A DNA stretch of 64,000 nt. Origin: a virus. This document shows, piece by piece, positions 22,473-31,439 of the stretch. The stretch spans positions 32,346 through 96,345 of IMG/VR virus record IMGVR_UViG_3300042566_000599; one strand, 5' to 3'. The notes beneath the pieces were generated by a model. That model saw only the letters and a program-made list of their open reading frames with translations. It did not search any database and had not been told where the DNA came from. How positions within the stretch are numbered: the first letter of the stretch is position 1; each line of letters begins with the position of its first letter. The position numbers and the translations under genes were made by a program.

Positions 22473-23212
22473 CTTCCATCCCTTTCAACTTTTTTTCTTT
22501 TTGAAATATACTGCTTACTTCCAGAAAATTGAGTAAAAAAAGGCATTCTAAAATTTTCAAATCTTTTTTTGTCTTGTTCTGTTTGGTAACGAACCTCTAA
22601 GTTTAAAGGCTCTCTTTTAAATGGCACATATTGAACAAGAGGAGTTCCTCTTTTAATAAAAATTTCGTCTTTTTCTGAGGTTAACAACACTTGTTGGTTT
22701 ACAACATGGTGTGTATCAGTATCTATAATTCCAGGTAACACCGTAAACTCATTCGTGTAGTGATAAAACAAGGGTAATTGAAGCACTGAATAACCAGGAG
22801 GGGTTATAATATACCATGGGCAGTCTGACTTAAAAATAAAATTGCCATTTTGATTTAAGTGTTTAAAAGGAACGTGGGATAAAAACTGTTGGTTAGAGTG
22901 ACTACTCCAACGAAATTTTTCATGAGAAGTTCTCCAAGAATATTGTTCTGTATTTCTGTCATATTTTAAAATACTATCTGCCCACATAGGAATGACTATT
23001 CCTGCGGAAAAATAGTCGGGAAATGAAGGACAATTTTTTACGTTTCCTACAGTCACCTCTTTACTAGTTACTACGGTTTCTATTAAAGAAGTGGTCTTCC
23101 ACCACTCTGGAATAAATTTGTTTGCTGGTTTTGGCAATACTTCTTCAACCAACTCTAATCCTTCAAGTGTAGATACAACCTCTATTAAAGGAGTTACTTG
23201 TTTTTTAAACAC
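22469..23212 (-). CDS. Unknown protein, member of the three-paralog family
   Basis: A 247-residue protein sharing blocks with the gene at 51529-52242: P-E/D-W-W/Y near residue 35, a CPSFPDYFSAGIVIPMWAD block, TPPGYSVLQLPLF, FTVLPGIIDTD and GTPLVQYVPFKRE. Similar proteins occur in T4-like cyanophages (DUF6065 as far as I recall). Fold and function are unknown; the strand-rich pattern suggests a beta-sandwich or jelly roll. It is locked between polymerase and the zinc-ribbon gene with overlaps on both sides. Confidence 0.55.
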   Translation of the reverse strand: MFKKQVTPLIEVVSTLEGLELVEEVLPKPANKFIPEWWKTTSLIETVVTSKEVTVGNVKNCPSFPDYFSAGIVIPMWADSILKYDRNTEQYSWRTSHEKFRWSSHSNQQFLSHVPFKHLNQNGNFIFKSDCPWYIITPPGYSVLQLPLFYHYTNEFTVLPGIIDTDTHHVVNQQVLLTSEKDEIFIKRGTPLVQYVPFKREPLNLEVRYQTEQDKKRFENFRMPFFTQFSGSKQYISKRKKVERDGR

Positions 23213-25215
23213 TATTTAGCCTCTCCCCACTTGTTTACTATTTTTACGTCTGCAATAAGAGGAAATGTAATCTCTGGTAGGTGAATACCTTCCATCGACA
23301 CACGAATTGCTTCGGCGGTCTCTTCTGCTAAATCTTCACGAGCAACAGTAACCAATTCGTCGTGTACAGTCAAAACGACGTTGGCTGCTGGCTCATCTAC
23401 AAAACAAGAGTGTGCCCTTACAATTGCCAGTTTCATGATGTCTGCTGCAGACCCTTGAATTACCGTGTTAAACGCTTGACGTTCTGCTCTGGACCTTAAT
23501 CCCTGGTCTCTGCTCTTTAAGTCAGGTATATAACGACGTCGTCCAAATAGGGTAGATACAAACGGAGTCGGTGCCTGAGCGGAAGCCATACGGATAACTC
23601 GTGCTCGATATTTTGCAATGTCGTTGAACTGCTTACTGAATCGGTCTAACAGGTCTCTTGCATCTTTTACAGTACACCCAATGCTTTGAGCAATCTTCTC
23701 GGGTCCAACACCATAAGCGATAGATAGAACAAGAACTTTTCCAGCCTTACGGTCTACTCCCATCGTGTCACCAATAGTCGTGTATATGTCCCCGCCATCT
23801 ACATAATTTTTAACCATAATTGGGTCACCTGAAAAGGCTGCAATAATACGAGGCTCAATCTGGCTGTAGTCAGCAACAATCAATTTGTGACCAGGTGGAG
23901 CGATAAACAAATCTCGAATTAGTTTCCCGTACTCTCCGCCACTAGGGATGTTCTGAAGATTTGGGTCACTGCTAGAGAAACGACCTGTCTCTGCTCCATG
24001 CGATTTAAAATTTGTGTGCACTTTTTGATTTATTAAAAGTGACTTCTTCTCTACAATCTTTGTCTTTCCCATTACTGTGTGGGTAATCTCGCCACCTAAG
24101 TAGGGCATTACATAAGTTGTCATTAATTTATTTAAATCTTGGTACTCAAGAATTGCATCAACCAACTCGTCTTTATTGCGGTAGAACTCCAACGCATCAG
24201 ATGAAACAGAGTAGTGCTGGATTCCTAAGTTTTGAGGAGCAGTAGCAGCCACCTCTTGTCCTTTTGTAGTTAACGCTACTTTAATACGGAGGTTTGGCCT
24301 TATCCCTCTTCCGCCATCTTCTTTTGAAGAAAACAACAACTTCTGCTTTTCCTGCACAGAGTTCATGGAAAATGGAGTACCTACTAACTTCCAAGCCTTG
24401 GCCTTAGCAACGTCTATGTCTTTTTCAAGGCGATGCTTCAACTTAGTAAGTTCTACAACATCGATAGTTGCTCCAGCAAGTTCCATATCGCATAAAGAAG
24501 CAATTACGTCCATTTCAAGGTTCCAAACTCGGCTCAAATCCCCCTCAAGTTTAGGAGCCATAACTTTGTAGAGTTTGTAGGTAGCATCAGCATCGAGTCC
24601 TGAATAGTTTGCTACATCACTAAAAGAGTGAACCTCTACTTGTGCGCCAACACCTTTTTCAACAATAATTCCAAGTTCTCTCTTTGCGCAGTCAGCAAGC
24701 CCTAAGTAACCACGGTTTCGGTTGTTAACAATAAAGCCAGCCATCATTGTGTCAAAGAATGGTTTAGAGGGTACAACGCCACGGTAATACTTTGCAATAG
24801 ACTTTAAATCAAACTTTACATTGTGACCAATCTTTAACTTGTCACTAAAAAACAAAGGCTTAAGTGCTTTGAAAACATCACCTGGCAACAACTGGTCAGG
24901 AGCAGGACCGAATACTGGGGTCCACTTAGTTTGGTTTTTTGAGTAGTCTGTGTCCTTCAACTCTTTACCAGCGGCTAATTTACGTTGACCACTGAGTAAC
25001 AACTCTTTATCCCAATGCAAAAACTCACCATTAGGGTGACCCATCGGTATTACATCTACCCTGTCTTCTGTTGCAAGAGAAATCCACAGCACGTCGTTAA
25101 CAACGGGTTGGACTCGATTTTCTCCAACTGTTTCCACGTCAAATGCAAAAGCGTCTACGCGCTCATAGTGTGAAACTAAGTCGTCTAATTGTTTTTTGGT
25201 TGTAATAATGTTCAT
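23212..25215 (-). CDS. Family A DNA polymerase with 3'-5' exonuclease
   Basis: The phage replicative polymerase (667 residues). The exonuclease domain opens with FAFDVETVGE (Asp26, Glu28) and continues through IGHNVKFDLK and the YSGLDADAT site. Polymerase motif A is VADYSQIEPRIIAAFSGD, motif B is within ERQAFNTVIQGSAADIMK, and motif C is LTVHDEL. The 5'-3' exonuclease domain of host Pol I is missing, as usual in phages. A 13-bp hairpin lies between this gene and the probable SSB upstream. Confidence 0.96.
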   Translation of the reverse strand: MNIITTKKQLDDLVSHYERVDAFAFDVETVGENRVQPVVNDVLWISLATEDRVDVIPMGHPNGEFLHWDKELLLSGQRKLAAGKELKDTDYSKNQTKWTPVFGPAPDQLLPGDVFKALKPLFFSDKLKIGHNVKFDLKSIAKYYRGVVPSKPFFDTMMAGFIVNNRNRGYLGLADCAKRELGIIVEKGVGAQVEVHSFSDVANYSGLDADATYKLYKVMAPKLEGDLSRVWNLEMDVIASLCDMELAGATIDVVELTKLKHRLEKDIDVAKAKAWKLVGTPFSMNSVQEKQKLLFSSKEDGGRGIRPNLRIKVALTTKGQEVAATAPQNLGIQHYSVSSDALEFYRNKDELVDAILEYQDLNKLMTTYVMPYLGGEITHTVMGKTKIVEKKSLLINQKVHTNFKSHGAETGRFSSSDPNLQNIPSGGEYGKLIRDLFIAPPGHKLIVADYSQIEPRIIAAFSGDPIMVKNYVDGGDIYTTIGDTMGVDRKAGKVLVLSIAYGVGPEKIAQSIGCTVKDARDLLDRFSKQFNDIAKYRARVIRMASAQAPTPFVSTLFGRRRYIPDLKSRDQGLRSRAERQAFNTVIQGSAADIMKLAIVRAHSCFVDEPAANVVLTVHDELVTVAREDLAEETAEAIRVSMEGIHLPEITFPLIADVKIVNKWGEAK

Positions 25216-25233
25216 ATAATCCCTCTAGTTAGA

Positions 25234-25271
25234 GTAAGAGAGCCTGAAACCTAAGTAACAGGCTCCCTTAC
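25234..25271 (-). terminator. Hairpin between SSB-like and polymerase genes
   Basis: GTAAGAGAGCCTG (25234-25246) pairs with CAGGCTCCCTTAC (25259-25271), 13 bp with one wobble pair and a 12-base loop. No T-run follows on the minus strand, so it is more likely a partial attenuator or an mRNA-protecting structure that keeps SSB levels above polymerase levels than a full terminator. Confidence 0.55.
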
Positions 25272-25283
25272 TTGTGGAACGTC

Positions 25284-25931
25284 TTAAGCGACTGAGCGAG
25301 CAACCTCTAGTAGTTCAGAGCGAGGGGTCTCTCGAATTACTTCTGCTGTATAAGGTTCAGCGGATGCTACTAACTCATTAACCGTATCAGGGTTAAGTTT
25401 CCACTCCTCGGCAAGGTCACGACCACGGACGAAGTTGAGGGTGTACTGCGTCGTTGGGCCAGTGCCTAGTCGAGAAATCTCCCAGAACTCTTTTGAAAGA
25501 GGCCCTTTGCGCTCATCGTCATGTGCTTTCTTAATCTGACGAGCCAGTGATGGAGGAGCAGTAAGGATTTGTAGTCCCTCTGTCTCTCCAGCGAGTACGA
25601 GTACGTTAAATGCAAACTTACCACGAGGCTTGTCCCCAAGAATCTCGCACAACGGGCACTCGTCACCCATACATACAAAGGACTTCTTACCCTTAGGTCG
25701 CTCAATCCAGTGCTGTTCGTAAGTTGCAAATGGTGAATCCTCTAGGAACTTAACAAGTTGTGGTTCCTCAGAGAAACGGAAGTCGGTTGGATATTCAGAG
25801 TTCTCTGTGTTGAGAAGTGCATCAACGGCATCCCAGCCTTGTTGCACAGTTGTTCCAACCTTAGGTGTTGCTGTTTCGCTGTCTTCATCTAAGTAAGAAT
25901 CAGCGTTTACTGCTGGTTTTGTAATTGGCAT
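25284..25931 (-). CDS. Probable single-stranded-DNA-binding protein
   Basis: A 215-residue acidic-tailed protein of the type placed beside polymerase in actinobacteriophages. FVCMGDECPLCEILGDKPRG carries CxxC (plus an earlier Cys), and KFAFNVLVL with TQYTLNFVRG read as OB-fold strands, recalling the zinc-containing core of T4 gp32. Assignment rests on this pattern and position; no direct signature proves it. Confidence 0.55.
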   Translation of the reverse strand: MPITKPAVNADSYLDEDSETATPKVGTTVQQGWDAVDALLNTENSEYPTDFRFSEEPQLVKFLEDSPFATYEQHWIERPKGKKSFVCMGDECPLCEILGDKPRGKFAFNVLVLAGETEGLQILTAPPSLARQIKKAHDDERKGPLSKEFWEISRLGTGPTTQYTLNFVRGRDLAEEWKLNPDTVNELVASAEPYTAEVIRETPRSELLEVARSVA

Positions 25932-25955
25932 TTGTTTCTTTCTAGGTAATGAGGC

Positions 25956-26432
25956 CTATTGGCTCTCGGTGGATGTGATTTCCTTCCAGCGCTTTAATAA
26001 AGCCTCTGTAAGGTCTTCGTGTTGGCTCCACTCTACACGAGCAGAGCCAAGTAGGTTTCGCTTAGAAAACTCATCAACTGCAGACTCTATGAGATTGCGG
26101 GTATAAACCCGATTTCCTCCAGTCTTTTGACCTTTTAAAGTCTTAGACCTAAGTCGATACGGGGCACGTGGGATATATCCTTTGCGTTCCCATAAACGAA
26201 CAGTGACGATTGTCTTTTCCAATGCTTGTGCTAGTGCACCGATTGTAAAGACTTCTGTTTCTTTGCCTCCTAATGTTTTAACGATTGGGTTTTCATCCCA
26301 ACCATTAGTCTCACCGCTTTTACGGCGAGAAACTTTTGGGTCTGGTTCACGACGCTTCTTCTTTGAACCAGGAATGTATTCGAGGTCTTTAAAGGCCTCA
26401 TAAATCTCGTCTTCTCCTCTTAATCCTGGCAT
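25956..26432 (-). CDS. MerR-like DNA-binding protein
   Basis: A 158-residue protein starting MPGLRGEDEIYEAF; this ATG has a GGAAT site, while a longer reading overlaps the small gene upstream. Residues 60-135 form a winged helix: FTIGALAQALEKTIVTVRLW, then ERKGYIPRAPYR and NRVYTRNLIESAV, typical of MerR-type domains. It is likely a regulator or a DNA-architectural protein within the replication operon. Confidence 0.65.
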   Translation of the reverse strand: MPGLRGEDEIYEAFKDLEYIPGSKKKRREPDPKVSRRKSGETNGWDENPIVKTLGGKETEVFTIGALAQALEKTIVTVRLWERKGYIPRAPYRLRSKTLKGQKTGGNRVYTRNLIESAVDEFSKRNLLGSARVEWSQHEDLTEALLKRWKEITSTESQ

Positions 26433-26433
26433 G

Positions 26434-26574
26434 TTATTCCTTACGTAAAAACATTGGGACAATAGAGCCACATGGACAGATTGGCCGTTCTTTTTTTGAA
26501 GACAAATCAATATCAGTTGTGATTGTTAGAGTAGTCGTAGTGCATCCACCGCAATCAAATGTATAGGAATTCAT
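26434..26574 (-). CDS. Very small cysteine-pair protein
   Basis: A 46-codon gene beginning MNSYTFDCGGCTTT and later PICPCGSIV: a CxxC and a CxC pair 22 or so residues apart, a likely zinc site. Its ATG overlaps the upstream stop (ATGA) and its stop lies just before the MerR-like start, with a ribosome site between. It fills what would otherwise look like a gap. Confidence 0.65.
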   Translation of the reverse strand: MNSYTFDCGGCTTTTLTITTDIDLSSKKERPICPCGSIVPMFLRKE

Positions 26575-27011
26575 CGTTTGTTCATCACCAATGCCCACAC
26601 AACAGTTTGCGGATACATTTCGTCAACTTCTTCTTCAGTAAGTTCATCGCTGTAAAGGGATGCCATCAGTGCATCCTCATCAATTACTTCTACAGTCTTT
26701 ATCAACTTATCGCGTAAACCGCGTTCATCAATAATTTCAAACGCAACATCTTCATCAATCTTTCTAGTAACTCGACGCTGCTTTGTCATAGAAGTAAAGC
26801 CTTCAATTTCTTTTGGCAATTCAAAGATGATGTTTCCTTTGTCATCCTTTTCACCGCTGTCATCAATTACGGAGAAGAGGTCTTCACGTAAATCTTTCAT
26901 CTGTTGTTGAAAGTACTCAACTTGTTTTTTATAAAAAATGTACTGCTGTGCCTGTGAAAGGGTGTCGTCTTTGTCAACACCTCTTGGCTCTTGGTTTGCT
27001 ACGCGTGCCAT
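26571..27011 (-). CDS. Hypothetical protein of replication operon
   Basis: A 146-residue, highly charged protein. Residues 20-50 are helical (QYIFYKKQVEYFQQQMKDLR) and probably coiled; the rest has a conserved-looking VTRKIDEDVAFEIIDERGL and ends with aromatic-rich YPQTVVWALVM. Similar genes accompany helicases in actinobacteriophages, but no function is assigned. Confidence 0.5.
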   Translation of the reverse strand: MARVANQEPRGVDKDDTLSQAQQYIFYKKQVEYFQQQMKDLREDLFSVIDDSGEKDDKGNIIFELPKEIEGFTSMTKQRRVTRKIDEDVAFEIIDERGLRDKLIKTVEVIDEDALMASLYSDELTEEEVDEMYPQTVVWALVMNKR

Positions 27012-27019
27012 TACCCCTC

Positions 27020-28525
27020 CTACGATTTCATAAGGAAGTTCAAAAGACTTCCTACTGTTAAGTCTACACCACCACGAGAGTTGATTCCCGCACCGTCAAG
27101 TACGGCGTTAGCCACAGCGCCCTTCTGCTGGAGCATCTCATGTTGGCGTTCTTCTATTGAGTTTTTCATCAGTATATCCTGAATGGTGATAGTAGGCCAA
27201 CGGCTTGACGTACGCTTTATACGCCCATTTCTTTGAACCGCCAGACCAGCATTCCATGGCAGGTCATAGTTAATTAAAAGGTTTGCATTAGGCAGGTCTA
27301 CTCCATAGCCCCCAGCATCTGATGAAATAAAGACCCTACATTCTGGGTCAGTTAAAAACTTTTCTTTGCTCCTTTCTTTTTCTTTGGAATTCATTTCTCC
27401 TGTATAAATTGTTCCTCCAAGTTTGTCAAAGATTAAAGCGACGGCATCAAGGTAAGAAGTGAATACGACTATCTTTGCATCTGGGTCGGTCTCTAGATGT
27501 TCTTTGGCGTAGTCTACAAGAACGTCTAATTTGGGAGATTTAGCGCCTTGAAGTTTTACATGACCTTCCGCTACTAAATACTGAGCATATTGAGACTCAC
27601 TACCTGCAAGAAGCAATGGACTGTCACAGACCATTCGCAGAGCGGTTATCTTTGACATTATCGACCCACGCATTAAGTCTGCAGGACTACCAGGCTTATA
27701 CCCCTCCCCATAATGTGCAGCGATGGAAAAACTTGCACCCAACAATTGCTTTGCTTCTACTAGTTCATTCATTAGTTCTTCTGCAATGAAGTGATACAAC
27801 TTGCGACCAGTCGAATCAAAAGGAACAAGCAGAGGGTCACGGTTAATAACGCTAGGAAGGTGAGGGGCTACATCAGGGTCTGTCTGTACCTTCCTTACAG
27901 AACAAGCCTTCATCTTTTCGTGAAAAATAGGAAGATTACGGTAACGCTGCACTCCACCGAAGTGATTGCGAACAATAAAGGTTTGGTCAAATAAATCAAA
28001 ACGACCAAGAAGAGTTGGATTAACAAACTGCATAATGCTATACAACTCTTCTGGCCTACCATTTTCGATAGGTGTTCCTGTTAGAGCAAACTTAATAGAA
28101 ACGCTACGAGATAGTTCCTTGACCTTTTTGGAGCGCTTAGACTTAAATCCCTTTATAGCCGTGGCTTCGTCGCAGACGATTGCGTCCAAATATAGGTTTT
28201 TTACTATATCCCAGTCATTAACGATGGACTCGTAATTAGTGATTAAATACCTAGCATTGGAGGAGTATTGAGCCTCTCTAGTCTTCTTATTACCATCAAT
28301 GACCTGAACTGTAGAATCAGAAAACTTCTTTATTTCTTTTTCCCACTGATACTTAAGACTCGATAAAGCAACCACAAGAACCTTTTTAGGCGATAGTTGT
28401 TCAAGTGCTGCAATCGTCATGCAGGTTTTACCAAGACCCATCTCATAAGCAACTAACATCCTTTTCTCGCCAACCATACGACTGACTGCTTCTACCTGAT
28501 AAGGTTTTAAGGTTCCGTTAAACAA
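27020..28525 (-). CDS. SNF2-type DNA helicase/translocase
   Basis: A 501-residue superfamily 2 ATPase. Visible motifs are Q-like LKPYQVEAVSRM, Walker A YEMGLGKTCMTIAAL, motif II as DEAT in IVCDEATAIKG, motif III FALTGTPIENG, and motifs V-VI in GVDLPNANLLINYDLPWNAG with QRNGRIKRTSS. This is the SNF2/DEAD-like set of phage helicases such as T4 UvsW, used in origin melting, fork remodelling and recombination. Its start overlaps the end of the primase gene. Confidence 0.9.
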   Translation of the reverse strand: MFNGTLKPYQVEAVSRMVGEKRMLVAYEMGLGKTCMTIAALEQLSPKKVLVVALSSLKYQWEKEIKKFSDSTVQVIDGNKKTREAQYSSNARYLITNYESIVNDWDIVKNLYLDAIVCDEATAIKGFKSKRSKKVKELSRSVSIKFALTGTPIENGRPEELYSIMQFVNPTLLGRFDLFDQTFIVRNHFGGVQRYRNLPIFHEKMKACSVRKVQTDPDVAPHLPSVINRDPLLVPFDSTGRKLYHFIAEELMNELVEAKQLLGASFSIAAHYGEGYKPGSPADLMRGSIMSKITALRMVCDSPLLLAGSESQYAQYLVAEGHVKLQGAKSPKLDVLVDYAKEHLETDPDAKIVVFTSYLDAVALIFDKLGGTIYTGEMNSKEKERSKEKFLTDPECRVFISSDAGGYGVDLPNANLLINYDLPWNAGLAVQRNGRIKRTSSRWPTITIQDILMKNSIEERQHEMLQQKGAVANAVLDGAGINSRGGVDLTVGSLLNFLMKS

Positions 28526-29453
28526 AGAATGCCTCTTTGCCTAATACGTAAGACTTGGCGTTCTCAATACCCTGATGAATCTCATTAATAGTCATGTCAC
28601 CTGGGTCTTTTACATCAATGCCCTTGTAATCAAAAAAGAACAAGTTCAAACCATACTTTCGAGCATAAGGACGCATTGATTCTGCAGCCTTCAACCCCGC
28701 CTCATCTTTATCAAAAGCAGCAATTACTTTGTCCGCTCTTCGCATAATCTTTGCTTGGTCTTCGCTAACTATTGCGCCAAAAGTAGATACAGCACCCTCA
28801 ACACCAGCACAACGAAGACGTACAACATCTAATGGAGATTCAACAACCACAAGAATGTCGGTTGCCATTACCTCGACACCAAATACTGTTTTTGACTTTT
28901 TAACTCCCGTTGGTTGATTGCGAAAGAAGCGGCCCGAAGCACCCTTCTCTTGCCATCCCATTAACTCGTGTGTATCAGGATTACGGATAGGAAGAATCCA
29001 TGCTGAGTTGTTTACATCCCAAAATACTCCGTGATGTTTTGCTGCTTCTGCAGTTAAAAATCTTTTCTTTAACTCTAATGCGGGAGGCTCTGAGTAGACG
29101 GCCAAACGAGCCTCTGACATGCCGATTGGCTCTGCTTCTGGCTGTACATATTGTGGCAAGTCTTTAATACGGCGTAATAAAGCATCTATGGGAAATTCTT
29201 CTTGACCATCAATAAACTCTTTTGCGTCGTGGTAATCAATGCCGCGCAAATCACGAACAAGCGTGTATAAGTTTCCCTTGTAACCGCAAGAAAAACAAAT
29301 GTGTGCACCAGTCATAATGTTTATCCACCATGATGGGTGGTGGTCTTCTTTTCCTGTGCGCTTCTTGTGCATAGGACAAAGGCCGTTAACCTCATCACCA
29401 CGTTGCGCTGCAAGAGGTAAATCAAGTGATAGGAGAACCTTCTCTACATCCAT
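28518..29453 (-). CDS. DnaG-like primase
   Basis: Lays down RNA primers. The start used (MDVEKVLLSLD) overlaps the helicase stop as TGATG and has GGAG upstream; a longer reading would add ten residues inside the helicase. The zinc domain has CPMHKKRTGKEDHHPSWW and ICFSCGYKG (CxxH...CxxC). The Toprim core follows with VVVESPLDVVRL (Glu) and IAAFDKDEAG (DxD). The domain between is short, so this is the compact phage type. It should act with the DnaB-like helicase encoded next to it. Confidence 0.9.
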   Translation of the reverse strand: MDVEKVLLSLDLPLAAQRGDEVNGLCPMHKKRTGKEDHHPSWWINIMTGAHICFSCGYKGNLYTLVRDLRGIDYHDAKEFIDGQEEFPIDALLRRIKDLPQYVQPEAEPIGMSEARLAVYSEPPALELKKRFLTAEAAKHHGVFWDVNNSAWILPIRNPDTHELMGWQEKGASGRFFRNQPTGVKKSKTVFGVEVMATDILVVVESPLDVVRLRCAGVEGAVSTFGAIVSEDQAKIMRRADKVIAAFDKDEAGLKAAESMRPYARKYGLNLFFFDYKGIDVKDPGDMTINEIHQGIENAKSYVLGKEAFFV

Positions 29454-30700
29454 CACTTGCTCCAATTCATGCAGTATGCGCACTTAGTCATGAAGGACTC
29501 ATCATGAAAGCACCCAGTCTCCCAACGCCAAGTAATCGCAGTCTCACTTGGAGGACAGTTACGTGATTGAACAATCTTTAAAAGCCTAATCTCTTCATCC
29601 TCTTCTACTGGCTCAAGGCCAAGGATTACATCTGAGTCTTGGAAGAAGGAAGACGAGTAACCAATTGAGTCTGCAGTCACCTTTCCAGCACGCATCTTCC
29701 ATAGAAGAGTTTGAGTAGTAATAACTACTGGCTTATTTATCTTCTGAGCCAGCCTCTTTAGTGCACGTGTTATGTTAGTGATTGCTTGAGGTGTGTTCAT
29801 TTCACCAGTAATCTCATCAAGCATCAAGTAGACACCGTCTACAAACACAATGTCAGGACTGCACTGCTCAATCTTTGCTGATAAAGCAGACACAGTAATA
29901 CCGTTAACGGCATCTACCAAATGGAATGAGTGCTCCTTCTCCATGGCGTTTAAAGTATCGATGTAACGAGATTCTTCTGCTGGCAATAATTTTCCACGAC
30001 GCAGACGGCCATGAGATATGTGGGAACGCATCGCATCGTGACGCTGCTGTTGCTCGTGATTGTTCATCTCAAAGGATTGGAACATAGGGGTGTATCCCAA
30101 TGTGTGAATGTTTATTGCAACCTGAAGAGCAATCTGAGACTTACCAGTCTTTGGTGGAGCAATGACCGTGATTAATTGTCCGCCTTGCAGTCCCGCTGTT
30201 GCTTCATCAATCTTTTCAAACCCTGTTGGTATTCCTAAAAACTTTTTATCTTGTAACGCTTTGTATTCTGCGTAGCGTTCTTCAGTGTTCTTTGACAAGT
30301 CAACTTCATGAGTGCCAAGTACGCCCTGTTCATTAACTTTTGCAATCGCCTGCTCCATAGCAAGAAGAGCAGCATCATGATTGTTGTCTTGCAGTAACTC
30401 GACCGCGTTCTCTAAACCTTGACGAGTAAGTAGTCGACGGCGGAAGTCGACCATCGTGTCTAGTAGATACTCAACGGAGTCTTCTACATCAAGAATCTTG
30501 TAATTTGGGTAATGGTCTTTGACTGTTACGCCAGTTGGAACTTCACGATATTCGCTGTAGTGCTTGCGAACAAAACTCCATACCTTGCGATTGTCTTCGT
30601 CTAAAAACCATCCGTCTTGAACACCTCGTGAAAGGGCAGGGACGATGTCACGGTCACGAATTACTTTACTGACCAGACGGTGTTCGTTATCTGCTGCCAT
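29453..30700 (-). CDS. dnaB: DnaB-like replicative helicase
   Basis: A 415-residue hexameric helicase. The N-terminal 110 residues form the helical DnaB-N domain; the RecA-like domain begins with FLGIPTGFEKIDEATAGLQGG. Walker A is APPKTGKSQIAL and Walker B is PDIVFVDGVYLM. The C-terminus carries CAYC, an extra cysteine pair. It couples to the primase by the overlapping stop/start and needs the DnaC-like loader encoded 700 bases upstream. Confidence 0.92.
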   Translation of the reverse strand: MAADNEHRLVSKVIRDRDIVPALSRGVQDGWFLDEDNRKVWSFVRKHYSEYREVPTGVTVKDHYPNYKILDVEDSVEYLLDTMVDFRRRLLTRQGLENAVELLQDNNHDAALLAMEQAIAKVNEQGVLGTHEVDLSKNTEERYAEYKALQDKKFLGIPTGFEKIDEATAGLQGGQLITVIAPPKTGKSQIALQVAINIHTLGYTPMFQSFEMNNHEQQQRHDAMRSHISHGRLRRGKLLPAEESRYIDTLNAMEKEHSFHLVDAVNGITVSALSAKIEQCSPDIVFVDGVYLMLDEITGEMNTPQAITNITRALKRLAQKINKPVVITTQTLLWKMRAGKVTADSIGYSSSFFQDSDVILGLEPVEEDEEIRLLKIVQSRNCPPSETAITWRWETGCFHDESFMTKCAYCMNWSK

Positions 30701-30717
30701 ATCGCCCCCTCAAGGCT

Positions 30718-31134
30718 CTAAAGATTGGCTAGTTCTACTCCTGCTGAACCATATCGCGCAACTCGGTCGGGCTTGTCGATAACGCCCTTCAAATTTGGTC
30801 GATACGGAAGTGTTGCGACTAACTCATCTACACTCTCGTACAACTGCCAGTAGTTAAACGGGTTAACTACACGACGCTCTAACTTTTCAAAAGATTTTTC
30901 AAGAAGTTCTTCTGTCCAACCTTCTGTCTCAAAACCAGCAAGTTCTAAGGAAATGCCGTAGTTGTTAGCAAGTATCCACAATCTGTTGGCTCCAAGCAAA
31001 TCGACTTCGCCAAGTTTATAGGTAATCTTCTTACCTAGTAGCCGACGTGTCTCTTCTTCAACTAATTTAATTACTACATCAGTAGTAGCAATAACTTGTG
31101 GAGAGGAGACATTTGATATGTCTCCGTTTTTCAT
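30718..31134 (-). CDS. Hypothetical protein of replication operon
   Basis: An unrecognised 138-residue alpha-helical protein with no cysteine motif. It is coupled to the SWIM protein by a four-base overlap and precedes the helicase by a short gap, so a role in initiation or helicase regulation is conceivable. Confidence 0.45.
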   Translation of the reverse strand: MKNGDISNVSSPQVIATTDVVIKLVEEETRRLLGKKITYKLGEVDLLGANRLWILANNYGISLELAGFETEGWTEELLEKSFEKLERRVVNPFNYWQLYESVDELVATLPYRPNLKGVIDKPDRVARYGSAGVELANL

Positions 31135-31439
31135 AGTACTTCTATCTTAGCGTACTTTAAAACAAACTCACGAAACTTCTCCGCAGTATCGCTTGCGTCT
31201 AGCGCAAGTTCCTCAGGAATCTCTTCGGGCACAAGAATGGAGTAGTGCCCATCGTTCATGTACATACGGTCATCAACAAAGCGAACATGCTTGCAATTAA
31301 ACGTCTTCTTCCACTTTGGACAATTGCATCGAAGTTTTTTACTGTCAGTGTCGAGTTCGACTTCGAAAATTCCAGCAGCCTGCGCAGAGATGAACAGTTG
31401 TACTGTTCTCCACGAAGCCTTCACGCTGCCGCCTTTCAC
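31131..31439 (-). CDS. SWIM zinc-finger protein
   Basis: A 102-residue protein with the full SWIM pattern CxCx(n)CxH: Cys38 and Cys40 in LRCNCPKWKK, Cys49 and His51 in FNCKHVRF. The SWIM fold binds DNA or protein and in recombination factors (for example Shu2) assists Rad51. Here it sits between the helicase loader and an unknown gene with overlaps on both sides, so it may help load proteins at the origin or fork. Function inferred only from motif and place. Confidence 0.75.
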   Translation of the reverse strand: MKGGSVKASWRTVQLFISAQAAGIFEVELDTDSKKLRCNCPKWKKTFNCKHVRFVDDRMYMNDGHYSILVPEEIPEELALDASDTAEKFREFVLKYAKIEVL

